Source: Gaeumannomyces sp. JS-464
Taxonomy: Eukaryota > Ascomycota > Sordariomycetes > Magnaporthales > Magnaporthaceae
Direction of reading: 5' to 3'
Length of the DNA stretch: 64,000 nucleotides
Assembly (NCBI GenBank): GCA_002197995.1
Contig: NGZR01000001.1
Location: forward strand, 4,402,001-4,466,000
Each line of letters opens with the position of its first letter. Position 1 is the first letter of the stretch. Both the position numbers and the translations under genes were made by a program. Shown here in pieces: positions 1-11,178 of the stretch. Below the pieces are notes generated by a model. That model was not told where the DNA came from and ran no database searches. It worked only from the letters and a program-made list of their open reading frames with translations.

Positions 1-669
1 GCTGGAGAATCAGACCGTAGAAATTTTGTCCCGACGGACTTGACGGGTAATCACTTACCCACCCTGGATCCCGCGGGAAGGACGGGAGCGCGACGTCTTT
101 ACCCCTCATGAGACCAGCAGGTTTATCGTTGTTCCAAGACGCGATGGTTTCTCCAACTCCGCACGCAAAGCACCCTGTCACGCTTCGTGCTAGCGCCAGA
201 CATGCATGCCTTGGCGGCGAGAAACACTGGCGAAGCTGGAAACATGATCCCCGTCCGCTGGACCGATCCCACTTGGGAGCCGCACTAACAAGGGGGCGGT
301 CAGCCGAGAAAATGCCATCCCTTTGGTTTTGACACAATTTAGATCGACCCCACGGGGGAACAACGACGGGGCTTTCCCCACGGGGCAAAGAGTAGGGGAG
401 AAAAAAGAAGAAAAAAAGAAGGTTGCAAAAGATTCCGTTTGTATATAAGCGAGGGGGACCCATCCTCTCGGTTGTAGCCAATATCACTTCCCTGGGTCAT
501 CGGCCGGACGCGTTGCCCAACCCCCTTCTCCCATCGGGTCGTCTGCCTTTCACCTTCCTCCTCCGACAGAATACAGACCTGCCAGAAGCAAGCAGATCCT
601 TCCGTCCCCCTCCTTTCCCTCCCCCGTCAAAACCTCCTTTTTTACCCCTCGCGGGTCCTGCGAGCAAAG
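1..669. other. 5' flank of the MFS transporter gene
   Basis: No coding region with convincing composition is seen here. The last 250 bases are pyrimidine-rich and contain a TATA-like box, which fits a promoter and 5' UTR of the transporter that starts at 670. The first 400 bases hold nothing I recognise. Confidence 0.6.
442..448 (+). promoter_or_regulatory. TATA-like box of the MFS gene
   Basis: The sequence tatataa lies 222 bases before the transporter ATG and is followed by a CT-rich leader typical of fungal 5' UTRs. It is a good motif at a plausible distance, but no transcription start is known. Confidence 0.4.
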
Positions 670-2427
670 ATGACGACGACAACAGCCATGTCCCGCGACG
701 ATAAGGGCTCTGATGAGAAGGCGAGCACCAGCATCTACGAGGAGGCCGGCGTGAGCCCGGACCCCCAGCGGCCCCGGCACATACCCTCGGCCGAGATCCA
801 GGCCCGATTCGACACGCTCCGGGGCCTGTCCGAGGAGCAGATGGCGGCGCTCAACAAGCGCGTCGTGCGCAAGGTCGACTGGAAGATGATGCCCATGCTC
901 ACCATCATGTTCCTCATGAACTACCTGGACCGCATCAACGTCTCCAACGCCAGGCTCGCGGGGCTTCAGGAGGACTGCCACATGTCCGACACGGAGTGGA
1001 ACGCGGGCATCTCGGCTTTTTACGTCGGATATCTGCTTGGCCAGCTGCCCGGTAACCTGCTACTGTCAAAGGTCAAGCCGAACTGGTTCCTGGCCACGGT
1101 TATGATACTGTGGAGTGCTGGTACTTTGGCTATGGCATCCATCAGAACGTGAGCTTCTTTTTTTCCCTTGCCCCTTTTTTTCTGCGGCTATCGGAAAGAA
1201 ATTCGAGAGCCCTGCTGACCGACATCAACAGACCATGGGCTTTTGCTCTCTGCCGCTGCTTTATCGGATTCGCCGAGGCGCCGTTCTTCCCCGGCATCAC
1301 ATTGATGTAAGTTAAGCCGCGCCAGGCTCGCTCTCACGGAGCATTGCTGATTTGAGAACCCGTCTAGGACCTCGTCATGGTACACCAAGGAGGAAAACCC
1401 GCTGCGCATGGCCATCTGGCACGCTGGCAACACCATGTCCAACATTCTGTCGGGCTTCCTTGCCGCCGGAATCCTAGAGAATATGGGCGGAATGTAAGTC
1501 GTCTATTTTTTCTTCCCTGTCTCAAAAGCAGCCCACTCATGATTTGCAATATCGCCTGGACACTAACAGCTTTGAAACAGCGCTGGCCTCAAGTCTTGGC
1601 AGTGGTTCTTCCTTATCGAGGGCATGGCGTCCGTCCTCGTCGCCCTGGCCGCCTACGCCGTCCTGCCCGCCTGGCCCGAGAACTCCAAGTTCCTGGACGA
1701 GCAGGAGCGCGAGATGGCCCTGTACCGGGTCCTCAACTCCAACGGCGGCATCGAGGAGACGCACGGCGGCATCTGGGCGGGCCTCAAGTCGGCCGCCAAG
1801 GACCCCTTCACCTGGATCTTCTGCATGATGCACTTCGCCCTCGTCACGGCGCAGTCCTTCAAGGACTTCCTGCCCTCCATCATGAAGACGTTCAAGTTCA
1901 GCAAGCTCGAGACGTACCTGATCCAGGCCCCGCCGTACGCCATCGCCTACCTTGCCGCCTGCGCGCTCGCGTGGTCGTCGGGACGCTTCCAGGAGAGCTT
2001 CTGGCACGTGGTCGGCCCCATCATCGCGTCCGCGGCCGGCTGCGCGATGCTGATCGGCACCCTTAGCGTCCCCGTGCGGTACACCGGCCTCGTCCTCCTC
2101 ATCTCGGGGACGTACTCTGGCCTCAACCTGCAGCTGTCGTGGGAGACGACGGTTGTCCCCGCACCCCGCGCCAAGAAGGCGGCGCTGGTGGCCATCGCCA
2201 ACTGCGTCAGCCAGACCAGCCACTGGTTCACGCCCTTCTTCTTCCCGCGCTCCCAGGAGCCCTACTACCGCATGGGCGGCGGCGTCATCCTGTTTGGCTG
2301 TCTGTGCGTTGTGGTGTCTGCGGTACTGGCACGGTGGAGGGCGGTGGTGCTCAACAAGCGCCTCGACGAGGCCGAGGGTTGGTCCGAGACCTCGGGCAAC
2401 GAGCGTGGATGGAGGTTTGTTTACTAA
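670..2427 (+). CDS. MFS transporter, Dal5/allantoate permease (ACS) family
   Basis: A plasma-membrane proton-coupled uptake carrier of the anion:cation symporter family, whose members import allantoate, nicotinate, biotin precursors and similar small anions; the substrate cannot be read from sequence. Model: exons 670-1148, 1232-1306, 1368-1493 and 1581-2427, all GT-AG, summing to 508 residues in one frame. Residues about 65-90 carry the family hallmark around MFLMNYLDRINVSNA at the first membrane helix. Next come YVGYLLGQLPGNLLLSK, RCFIGFAEAPFFPGI and the loop TSSWYTKEENPLRMAIW; twelve helices are expected. The N-terminal ~60 residues are charged and cytosolic. The start at 670 gives the longest frame; a second ATG at 688 is possible. 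The gene is intact and stands alone on the plus strand. Confidence 0.93.
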
Positions 2428-3485
2428 AGCAGAAAAGAGAGCCGAGAGAGAAAGCTGGAAATGATGCTGATGAATTTACGCCTGGGTTTTTTCTTTTCTT
2501 TCCTCATCCGGCGCTGTACCTGCACTTGTACATACACGCGGCGGGCCCAGCCAACCCACTACACCCATCGCTCCTGCCCTCCTCTCTGCGACCCAGGTCT
2601 TATAATCTGTCGGCCTGCCTGTTGTAAACATCGAACCACGGGACGCCAAGTTGGTGTAGCGGTTATGAGGATGGGTCGAGTCGACACCGGGACCCTACCT
2701 GTACTCCGCTACGTTAGCCGCTTGGGTTGCTGGTTCGAGCCCAGTCATGGGTTACACGGCGGATTTTCTGTCGCGAAGTAAACCTCTCAAAATGGGAAGT
2801 TTCGTAGCTGTCCACCCCCGAGGCTGGACAGTGAGCTTTTTGCAACCTTTTTCTTTTCTTTATAGCTGCAAAACGTGCCCGATTTAAGCTGCTTTTGCGG
2901 GTGAGTTGTATAAGCTGACCAGCTACGCCATATGGCTTTAACTAGAAAATCAACTTTATTTTTGCATGATTATCTCCATCGCACAGACCTTTTTTTTTTT
3001 TTTTTTTCCAAAGCGCGCTGGTTATAGCTTTAAAACATGGCCCACCGTCTCCCTGGAACACGAACACCACATCCGTGTTTCTGGCAGTTTCTTCAGTCTC
3101 GGGGGATCCATCAGTCCCGTTGCATCTTCGCCGTTTACCCCGTTATCGGGGGTTGGTATGGTTGGTGGAGGTGCCGTTGCCCCTCCGCTAGCTCAGGGCC
3201 ATAGATGCCGTAGAGCAGCAGCGGCAGGATACTCGTTCTCCAGACTGGCCGTGCAGATGTAGGTCCTAGATAGCTTGTTGTCACGATCTACACGAGCAGC
3301 GCAAGCGTTGATACAACTAATGCGGGAGTAGTAGCCTCCGCCAATTCCATGTCCTTTGTTCCTCTGCTGTAAACGCCGAGATTTCTATTCTATCCCCTCC
3401 TTTCTTCATGCTCAATCGATCCGTTAGCTACGCGAGCCTACTCTTTTGCTTGTTGGCATACCAATGCGCAGCGTGACAAGACCAT
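2428..3485. other. Intergenic region between convergent genes
   Basis: The MFS gene and the next gene (-) converge here. The interval holds their 3' ends, a tRNA-like motif near 2650-2750 (separate entry) and an 18-base T run near 2990-3008. No coding sequence is supported. Confidence 0.6.
2650..2756 (+). other. tRNA-like / possible SINE remnant with pol III box motifs
   Basis: TTGGTGTAGCGGTTATGA at about 2651-2668 resembles a tRNA D-arm with A box, and GGTTCGAGCC at 2732-2741 is a good B box. The B box sits in a T-arm that folds as GCTGG-TTCGAGC-CCAGT. However, the acceptor strand after the T-arm (CATGGGT) finds no partner before the A box, the D-stem pairs poorly, and the A-B spacing of about 80 bases is long. 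It is therefore not a convincing functional tRNA; a degenerate tRNA or tRNA-derived SINE is the more likely reading. Confidence 0.25.
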
Positions 3486-6004
3486 TCACCAATATCCCCT
3501 GCGGAAGAAGTCCACCCTGTGTTGGTTGTCCAGGTACGCGCGGACGAGGTCCGCCGCCTTCTCTGCCGTCACGGTCTTGACGCTGACGCCGGCGTGGTCG
3601 CCGGGCAGGCCGAGGATCGCGCGTCCGACCGCCTCGAGCTTAGTGACCTGCTCGGCGACGTCGTCCGGCGTCATAACCTGGTACGTCCGCGCAAAGTCGG
3701 CCAGTCCCATAACCTCAAGGTCGCGCGGGTCGACGTCGAACTTGTCGTTGTCGTTGTCGTTGCCGTTGCCGTTGCCGTTGTCGTTATCGTTGTCGTTGGC
3801 AGACGACGACGACGACGACGCAGCAACACGGCGGCGAGGAGTCGTGGCGCCGTCTCGGGTCCGAACGAGGCCCATCTGGGCCTGGAAACCTACCAGCCTC
3901 GGGGTGGCGTTGCTGCCGTCGCCTCCGTGGTCGATCTTAGGGTAGTCGAAGACGATGATGGCGGCCCACCGGTCCGGGCCCAGGGGCTGCATGGGCTCGC
4001 CCTTGTTGTTGTAGCTCGAGAACGCTAGCTGCGCGCGGGAACCCAGGCAGAGGGCATGGGCGGGCGGGTGGCTGATCTCCATGCTGCAGTGCAGCGGCCC
4101 GGCAGCAGATGCAGCAGGTCCTGCGCCCGCGCCGTCGCCGGGGGGCGTCGTGGTGGCTGTCGCCTCCATGGCGAAAGCAAAGGCGGCCTTGAACGCGTGG
4201 GTGTTACGGCTCAAGTTGTTGATATCGAGCAAGCGGCCGCGGACGACGGCGAGCAGGCCGCGGACGACGCGCGCGGGCCCGATAAGGCCGTCGTCGAGGT
4301 GTACGGCCTCGCCGGCGGGATGCATCATGTCATGTGTGCGGTCCCGGAGGAGGAGCTGTGATACGGGGAATTGTGTGGTCGGCCAAGGTGGAGAGGTTGG
4401 GGTGGGCGGGCCGTCGATCTCGAGGTCCCTCGGTTTAAGTCGGTTAAGGCTGTCGAGTCCCGCCTCTTTGATGACGACGTCCTCTTGGTTGACTTCGCCA
4501 CGGCTCCTGAGGTCCCGGAGGCTGATAGAGAGCACCGCACCCAAGAGCATTTTTTGGGGTAGGCGGATCTCTCGGACGAGTCCGGAACGAAGGGCGAGAG
4601 CGACCGAGATGTCGTCAAATGCCCGATCAGGACGGACCAGATAGTAAAGCTCGCGGACGTTAGGACCCAGCACACTCATTGTGGCTTTGATGTCGTCGCT
4701 GGTGGCAAAGGCCTGGGTGCCGGATAGGTTGACGATCTCGGCCGTTTTAAGCTGCTCGCTGTTGAGAACCTCGCGGATACTATCGGCGGTCAGGTCGGGG
4801 AATCGAGACAGGTCAACCTTGGTCTGGCCGGCAAGAGCGAGCGCGAGAATGGCCGGGCCGGCTGGACACTTGGCTACATCGGAGGGTTGCTCGATCAGGT
4901 AGTCCAAGGCGACCTCGCGGACCCCAGCGAGGCCAAGCGGGACATCGAGGAGGGAGATATCGGGCTTGTGGCTATGGAGAAGCTCGTGTAGGAGCTTGTG
5001 GGTGGCCTTATCACGCAAGGAGACAGCGGTCTTGTCGTCGTTGTCCGGCGTGAGACCGTGGTTATGCGAGAAATTCTTGGCATCTTGGTCACTGACGCCC
5101 CATGCTTCGTCAGGCCAGCAGTCTGAAGGTTGCAATCATGCACTGTCAGCCGTATCCCCACGTCCGGGTCTATTGGGAAAGGGAGCAATGGCTTACCATT
5201 CAGGGCCTCGACTCGAACCAAGCCGTACTTCTCCAAAGCCTTCTGGGTCCGCTGGTTGTGGACCATGAAGCGGTGCTGCGGGTCGTAGTAGGCGAGGACA
5301 TAGTCCATGGCCGACAAAGGGGTGTGCAGAGGCACCTCCCTCTCAGATTCCATACCTGAAGAATTAAGTCAGCCACTTATAATATTTCGATTATAGCTTG
5401 GTCACACCATGATCGTACCATGAAAATCGACGAAACAATAGCGAACGTCGTTCAGGTCCGTGATGTCGATAATGGTGATGCCATTGTTGTTGTCGCCCTG
5501 GTCGAACCCGAGGCCCATTGGCTCGAGGTCGACGACCTTGGCCCGGCCATCTTCGGGATTGTTGGACGCGCCTGTGGAGAGCAGGTCAGTCTGGGCATTG
5601 CCAATCCAAAGAAGGAAAAAAAAAAAAAGGCCAAAATCCGGCCAGCTTCTATAGTAACACTGGCCAAACCCTCTGGAGATACTGGTCGGGTTGGGGAAAT
5701 TGAACATACCGAACACGAGGCAGGCAGCGACGAAAGGGAACGGGATGGGCTTGTTCTCCTGGACGGGCTTCCAGTCGGCCTCCAACCCCTCGGCACCCTC
5801 ACGGGAGTAGTATTCATGGGCAAACGCGAGCTCCTGCTGGAGCGGGACGCGGTTGAGAGGGCTGGAAAAAATGCGTAGGAGACGGAAGCAGGTGTTGAGG
5901 GCCGAGACTCCATAGAGCCACTGGTCGTGCGCGACGGCGAGGCAGCGGTAGCGCTGGCCGGGCGCCGGGCGGGCGATGACGAAGAGCTGGTGTCGCTGGC
6001 CCAT
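3486..6004 (-). CDS. Conserved fungal protein of unknown function, MGQRHQ-type N-terminus, LRR-like centre
   Basis: Model: complement of exons 5710-6004, 5419-5571, 5197-5355 and 3486-5122; all introns are GT-AG and the sum is 2244 nt (747 residues). The N-terminus MGQRHQLFVIARP followed by RYRCLAVAHDQWLYG is a pattern I associate with an uncharacterised family in filamentous ascomycetes; no function is known to me. Residues about 250-340 have leucine-rich-repeat-like spacing (SRFPDLTADSIREVLNSEQL, then EIVNLSG, then VRELYYL). A polar repeat of Asn-Asp and Asn-Gly pairs lies near residues 640-663, encoded by a gttgtc/gttgcc-type repeat at about 3741-3795. No signal peptide or membrane span is evident. 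The first intron (5572-5709) contains an A-rich run on the plus strand. The model fits well; the function is unknown. Confidence 0.85.
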
Positions 6005-6043
6005 CTTTTCGGTGATGCAGGTGTTGTGGTGGAAGAGTGAGGG

Positions 6044-6074
<31 letters not shown>
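6044..6074. repeat. 31-base A homopolymer (T run on the coding strand of the minus gene)
   Basis: An uninterrupted run of A on the plus strand, 40 bases upstream of the minus-strand ATG at 6004. It would be a poly(T) tract in the promoter or 5' UTR of that gene. Its length is likely to vary between isolates and to be hard to sequence exactly. Confidence 0.9.
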
Positions 6075-6076
<2 letters not shown>

Positions 6077-7449
6077 AAGCGCGGGCGGAGGGAGCATTCT
6101 AAACGAGGGGCGGCACGTGGTTTTTATTTCCGACTGTACCTCGCTATCCAGCAAACGGAGCAGGCGCGTGTTTGCTTTTTCTCCTACACCTGCCTAAAAT
6201 AAAAACACGGAAGGCCATGAACGGTTGTAACGCGGTATATAGGTAGTGCAATGTGGGGCCAGTAGCTCGGCCGGTTTGAAAACACATCAAAATGCTTTTT
6301 CCTAGAGGTCTGGCTAGAAGATGCTAAGCGTGCGCGCACCTTTGTCTGTTATGTTGATGTATTGTAAAGTACCTAGTAGAGGGGAGAAGAGGCAGGAGCC
6401 AACCACGTCGACGAAAGAAAAGTTGATACGCCAAAAGGTGGAGAACTCCTCCCAGACTCGCCCACCAGGTACACCACCGGCTACAAACAACTTTTAAACC
6501 CCAGAAAATAAACATTTGAATAAATAAAGGAAAAAGTGTAGATAACACCAGAAACCTTAGCTTATTTTTCATGTCATTTCCTTCCTTTTCTCAAAATTAA
6601 CAAAGTGAGAGAGGAATAAATATTATCGCCGGAATCGCTTTCCTTTTGGTATATCTACTTTTTTTAGTGAACGTACCAACATGCCATCACAAGAGGGGTG
6701 GGGAGATGCAAAACAGTATGGATACAGATGACAATGGCGTTCGTGATGGGTCACATACTGTGCTCCTTGGCTCGGCAGAAAGACCAGACGAGGTACGGAG
6801 GCCAATCGATCAACGGCGAATCCTTCGGTTGTGTTCCCTGAATGGCTCAGAGACGCCGTACATATGCCAGTGAGACTATTTCCCCACCCCAGCCCCTTGC
6901 TTCGTGTCACCTACTACCCCACCGACCGACATAACCCCCAACAAGATCCAGTCATAGCCTCCATTATCGTGGGTAATTCCCAGTACTGCTTGACCTCCAG
7001 AATCAAGGAAACCACTCTCGTCGACCATGAGAAGGGCAGGGCCGCTTTGAGAATGCAACGTCGTAATTGAGATATAGTGGCTCAACCGGGGAGGCTGGTA
7101 GGTTTGGTTTTGTAGTTTAAATGACCAACACGACTGGCAGGTCAGCTTAGATGTGCGTGCTCTTCCCTCTAAGCTCAACGGCCTACAATTTGAAGAACAA
7201 CTCGTAACTCTCTTCGCTGTAATTTTCTCGGATCATAAATGCCGAACGATGAAATTAGTTCATGACAGTGGTTAGTTGACGAAACAATTACGGCAAGAAG
7301 TATTTTTAACTCGTCATTTACGTTCTGTGGATGGAAGTGCTTCTTTACGGAAATACCCCTAAGGCTTTAATAACTTAGACGGGTTTATTTTAAAAGAGAT
7401 TCCCAAAGATTTGGACAAAAAATTCGTAAGCAAGTAATTATCGGCTTTA

Positions 7450-7567
7450 AGTCAGCGCACCCCCTGTTGAGCACCCCCCGTCGGGCACCCATTTCCCCAT
7501 ATAAACGGGTAAAAACTCACTGTTTTAACGACGCAATTAAAAATCGAATAAAAATCGCAAAAATATA
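7450..7567 (+). repeat. Left terminal inverted repeat of the Fot1-like MITE
   Basis: About 118 bases matching the right arm in inverted orientation, from AGTCAG to GCAAAAATATA. The outer ~50 bases are GC-rich with GCACCC subrepeats, and the inner part is AT-rich. Confidence 0.88.
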
Positions 7568-8154
7568 CATTAAAAAGGGTTATAAAATTTAAAAGCGCGA
7601 ATTTTAATTTATAATAAAAAGGTATTATTTATATATTTTACGGGTAATAAACTAATATATTACTTAAAAGTTAAAAATTACATATAATTTATATGTAAAT
7701 AAAAAAACGGGAATAATTTTATAATTATTACATAAATTTTACTGCAATAAATTTATACGGATTATTAAAGCTAAAATACTTACTATATTTAAAAAATTAA
7801 ATTTATATAATTTTTTTATAATTTTTAAAAAATAATTTTCTAATGTACTGTGTAATACACTATGTAAACGCTATAAATCGGGGTAATTACGTAATATGTA
7901 TTATATGTAAATATTATGCGTTAAAATTTACGATTATATATATAATGCAAAAAACCGCATATTTATAACTTATATCATTAAAAAGTTATTAGCAATTTTT
8001 AAATGTTATAATTCCCATATAATTTGTTAGCAATCCTTAACATTTTACCCATTTTTAATTTATTTAAAATTTATTTACGAACCGTTAAATACAAAACATA
8101 TTATAAATCATTATAATATATTCCCCCTTTTAGTTTTTATATCCCCGCTTACTT

Positions 8155-8274
8155 TATATTTTTGCGATTTTTATTCGATTTTTAATTGCGCTGTAAAAAC
8201 AGTGAGTTTTTACCCTTTTATATGGGGAAATGGGTGCCCAACAGGGGGGGTGCTCGACAGGGGGTGCACTGACT
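8155..8274 (-). repeat. Right terminal inverted repeat of the Fot1-like MITE
   Basis: About 120 bases, the inverted partner of the arm at 7450-7567. Differences include C/T transitions and small length changes in the C runs. Confidence 0.88.
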
Positions 8275-8521
8275 TATCCTCGGTTAGAGGTTTGACTTGA
8301 CATGATGGTTAAGTCGCTTTGTAAACCGGAAACCCGCCGGAAACAAGATTTCCTGGAGTCTTGGCAAAACCGTTCTCTTTATCCGCACTATTTTAGCGAT
8401 ACTGACTACTCAGTGGTAACTAACCGATGGACATATTGAGCTGTCCCTGGAGCCGTTTATGCCTGAACTTCGAGAGCATGCTTAACCAGGTCCGCCATGC
8501 GTGCAACACCCCCTCAGGCTC

Positions 8522-9197
8522 TCACTCGCCATCGACAACGATGACCGTGCCCCTCCGCGTGAAACAATTGACCACTGGCTTGCGTTGGCTGCCGGAAGGT
8601 ATCGATACGGCCCTTGATCGGCTCTGGGAGGCCGTCATCTGCGCGGCCGCAATTTGCTTTTCCGAGGCGGGACACCATAGTTTCGTAGACACCTCCAGAA
8701 TGACCGAGTAAGAAATGGTAGCGATGTGTTGTTCAAACAACGTCACTCGGTCAGTGTCTCTGGGGAAGCCTAGGCGTCAAGAAGTCCACGTTAGAATAGT
8801 CCCAGCGATCCCAGCTTCTATCCTTCCCCTGTACGTATGCATTGCTCGCGCGTCGTGGTCTCTCACCATCCAGGGCAAACATCCGGGCGCCCTTCTCCTT
8901 GACGTGCTCCAGGAGCACCCTCCTCAGCAGGGCCATGGTGACACTGACGTTGCCGAGGACCCCCTCGGCGTGCCACTGCCTGATGGCAGCCGAGTGCTCG
9001 CCGACCGCGTCGGCCTCCCCCCGCATCATGTCGCCAATACTAATGTAGGCAGTGGAGGGTTTGAGGGCCAGGTCCCCAAGCAGCAGGGCGCATTGCGTGC
9101 CCTTGCCGGAACCGGGGCCGCCGACGAGCCCGATCACGGTGGTGCCCGAGTGGAGGGCCTGGTCCTCCGCAGAGAGCGACTCTAGGTGCGGCGACAT
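8522..9197 (-). pseudogene. UMP/CMP- or adenylate-kinase-like P-loop kinase, frame-broken
   Basis: This family transfers phosphate from ATP to nucleoside monophosphates. Exon 1 (9197-8867) begins MSPHLESL and has the P-loop GGPGSGKGTQ, ISIGDMMRGE and FALDG. A GT-AG intron (8770-8866) joins it to FPRDTDRV, giving the NMP-kinase motif DGFPR. After SVILE (about 8690) the homology moves to another frame reading VYETMVSRLGKANCGRADD and IKGRIDTFRQ, the expected LID-region GRADD segment. It returns to the first frame near 8575 as PVVNCFTRRGTVIVVDGE, where a TGA at 8522-8524 ends it. In-frame codons beyond the TGA (EPEGVLHAWRTW) look like a lost C-terminus. Two compensating 1-nt breaks plus an early stop suggest a decayed gene, though assembly errors could explain the breaks. 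The RIP-affected MITE lies 250 bp downstream. Confidence 0.7.
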
Positions 9198-10321
9198 TGC
9201 GATTGCTTGGGTTCGAGTGAGTGGTGAAATATAGTGATGCCTTGGGCAAACTGAGCGGCGAACCGGATTCCCTGGGCGTCGAGGGGCCGTGATTGACATG
9301 ATCATTGTGAGAAATGGCTGAAAGGTGGACGAAGGAGAGGACGCAGAAGGAAGCTGCAATCGACAAACAAGACGACCATCTACCAGGGGATATCTCGGTC
9401 GGTACACAGATAGGGAGATGCTCCATGGGAGGTGAGTGCTTGGGATGCGTCCGATCTACCAGAGAGGTACCCATGTAGTCTGTTTATTACCTGATAAGCA
9501 CGGCGAGTAACGTGCACTTCTATTACCACTAGGCTTCTTGCTCCGTGGTGATACGCTCAAGTCGCATCGGTGATACAAACTCGCCCGAGATATGGCTTGA
9601 TAGCCTGGAGAGGATTTTACACGGGTCCTACCCGGGCGACGTCTGGCGCGGCTGTCGATGGCAGGCCCCGTGGAAGCAAAGAGGTGCAGATGCAGGTGCC
9701 CTCGCATGATCCAGTGACCAGGGACCCCTTTCCAGTTTTCGTGGTTATTGACGAACCAAAAGACTTCGTGGGTCGGAACCAAGAAAGACTTGTAGCGGGT
9801 GAGGCCACTGGCGCGGGCCGCCGAAAAGATGCAATCCCCATAGAATTTCGGATCCCATTGGCAATGGGAGGAGCCACGAGCGGCCCGGCTTCGTTTTGGG
9901 GGGTGGGGACCCCGCGGGAATGCCCATCCCACAACGCTGGATTGGGCCCTTGTGCAGAGCCCCGAGTGGTAACGAGGCCAATAATGGCCGACCCTAATTA
10001 GGGGCTCTGCTAGTACAAGAGCGACCGAGGTCCCCGGCCTGGGGTCGATGTCTCCAACCGACCGACTTAAACTGTCATTCACCCAAGGGGCAGCTTCGAA
10101 ACGGATGGGCCTGCTACACAAATTCAGTCCATTTATGGCAGCATTACGTTTGATTCAGACTCGAACTAGGCATCGCGAGCCGACACCTTGCAAACGCAAC
10201 AATATCAATGATAGGTAGAGGCCAATAACGGCAAAGCAAGAATCTAAAGAATCACAATATGGGAGGGCGAGCCCGATACATTATGCCCACGGAGGATGAC
10301 AGGCTTGACCAGTGTCCTAGC
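9198..10321. other. Intergenic region, no gene recognised
   Basis: Open frames on both strands between about 9456 and 10120 are mutually antisense and have no recognisable motif or fungal-like splice structure. The interval holds the 5' flank of the kinase remnant and the 3' flank of the acidic-protein gene. Confidence 0.55.
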
Positions 10322-11178
10322 CTAGTCCTCCTCGTCACCGCCAGCTGCGACAGCCGTGGCGCCTTTGGCGTCGTTGGCTACTGCAGCCTTGGATACCTTG
10401 ATAGCATCCTTGGCGGGGAGGTCGCCCGCAGCCTCCTCATCCTCGTCGCCATCTTCTTCTCCCTCGCCAGCGTCTTCCTCATCCTCATCCTCGTCCTCAT
10501 CCCCATCCTCCTCGCCCTCCTCGTCATCGACTACGTTGTCAGGCACAGCGTCGGCCGAGGAAGGAGCGGTCTTCTGCTTCTTGTTGGGGCGTCCGTTCTC
10601 TGGGGACAGTGTTAGCGGACCGATTCGAGGATGCTGTAATGGCTGGCAAGGCTTGGATCGCAGGTCGGATCACAAGGCAAAGCAAGCGGCTTGGATTGGA
10701 CATGTTGTATCGTCACTTACCGACAATGCCGTTTTCCTCTTCCTCGCCGGCGTCCTCGCCGTTCTCCTCGTACTCCTCCTCATCGTCATCGTCGTCGACG
10801 TCATCTTCCTCTTCGTCCTCGTCGCTCACATACCTGTCGATAGGGTGCGTGTCAGTTCAGCAAGAGATTGGACGTGTATCTGACCGAATTGTGTTGGACG
10901 GTAGTTCTTGGCGCGTCGGCCAGCTATCTTGGAAATGGAACCACAACAGTCGGGGCAACGACGGCGCGATCTCAATGCGATGCGCCGTCAAGTGCCGTCA
11001 AGGCGGGCAAAACCAAACCTTGCGGAAGCTGTCGCAAGCGCTATGCGACTGGGAGCACAGCAAACGAGCTTGTGGATCAGTTGGAAATGCGGACTTACTC
11101 CTCTTCCTCCTCGTCGCCCGAGGGGAGGCTCACGAGTTCGTCTTCAGGCTCGTCCTGCTTTCTCTTGCGGCTGGACAT
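10322..11178 (-). CDS. Small, highly acidic nuclear-type protein
   Basis: Model: complement of exons 11099-11178, 10721-10833 and 10322-10599, all GT-AG, totalling 156 residues. It begins MSSRKRKQDEPEDEL. Two long Glu/Asp tracts follow, and between them lies NGRPNKKQKT, a plausible nuclear localisation signal with the N-terminal RKRK. The C-terminus is alanine-rich and ends GGDEED. Such composition is typical of histone-chaperone-like or chromatin-associated acidic proteins, but I see no domain that proves it. The splice phases fit exactly and both junctions fall inside acidic stretches. Function is unknown beyond likely nuclear and acidic. Confidence 0.75.

Larger units (their letters stand above)
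7450..8274. mobile_element. Fot1/pogo-like MITE, RIP-affected, with ~118-bp terminal inverted repeats
   Basis: The element starts AGTCAGCGCACCCCCTGT and ends with the reverse complement AGTCAGTGCACCCCCTGT. It is flanked by TA on both sides (7448-7449 and 8275-8276), the target duplication of the Tc1/mariner superfamily. Fungal Fot1/Pot2 elements have termini beginning AGTCAAGCACCC, so a Fot1-type transposase probably mobilised it (inference). Arms run 7450-7567 and 8155-8274. Many of their differences are C/T changes, as expected of RIP. The 587-bp interior is almost entirely A and T, with no open frame. Each arm tip has three imperfect GCACCC-containing subrepeats about 14 bases apart. It is either a non-autonomous element or a deleted full-length copy. 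Confidence 0.85.
6005..8521. other. Gene-poor, AT-rich gap with a MITE
   Basis: There is no supported gene for 2.5 kb. It contains the A run at 6044-6074, ordinary-looking sequence to about 7180, then increasingly AT-rich DNA and the inverted-repeat element at 7450-8274 (separate entries). The 3' end of the kinase remnant begins at 8522. Confidence 0.7.

Noticed and set aside
9456..10121. A 221-codon minus-strand frame between the kinase remnant and the acidic protein
   Set aside because: No motif; the opposite strand is open too; codon composition does not match neighbouring genes.
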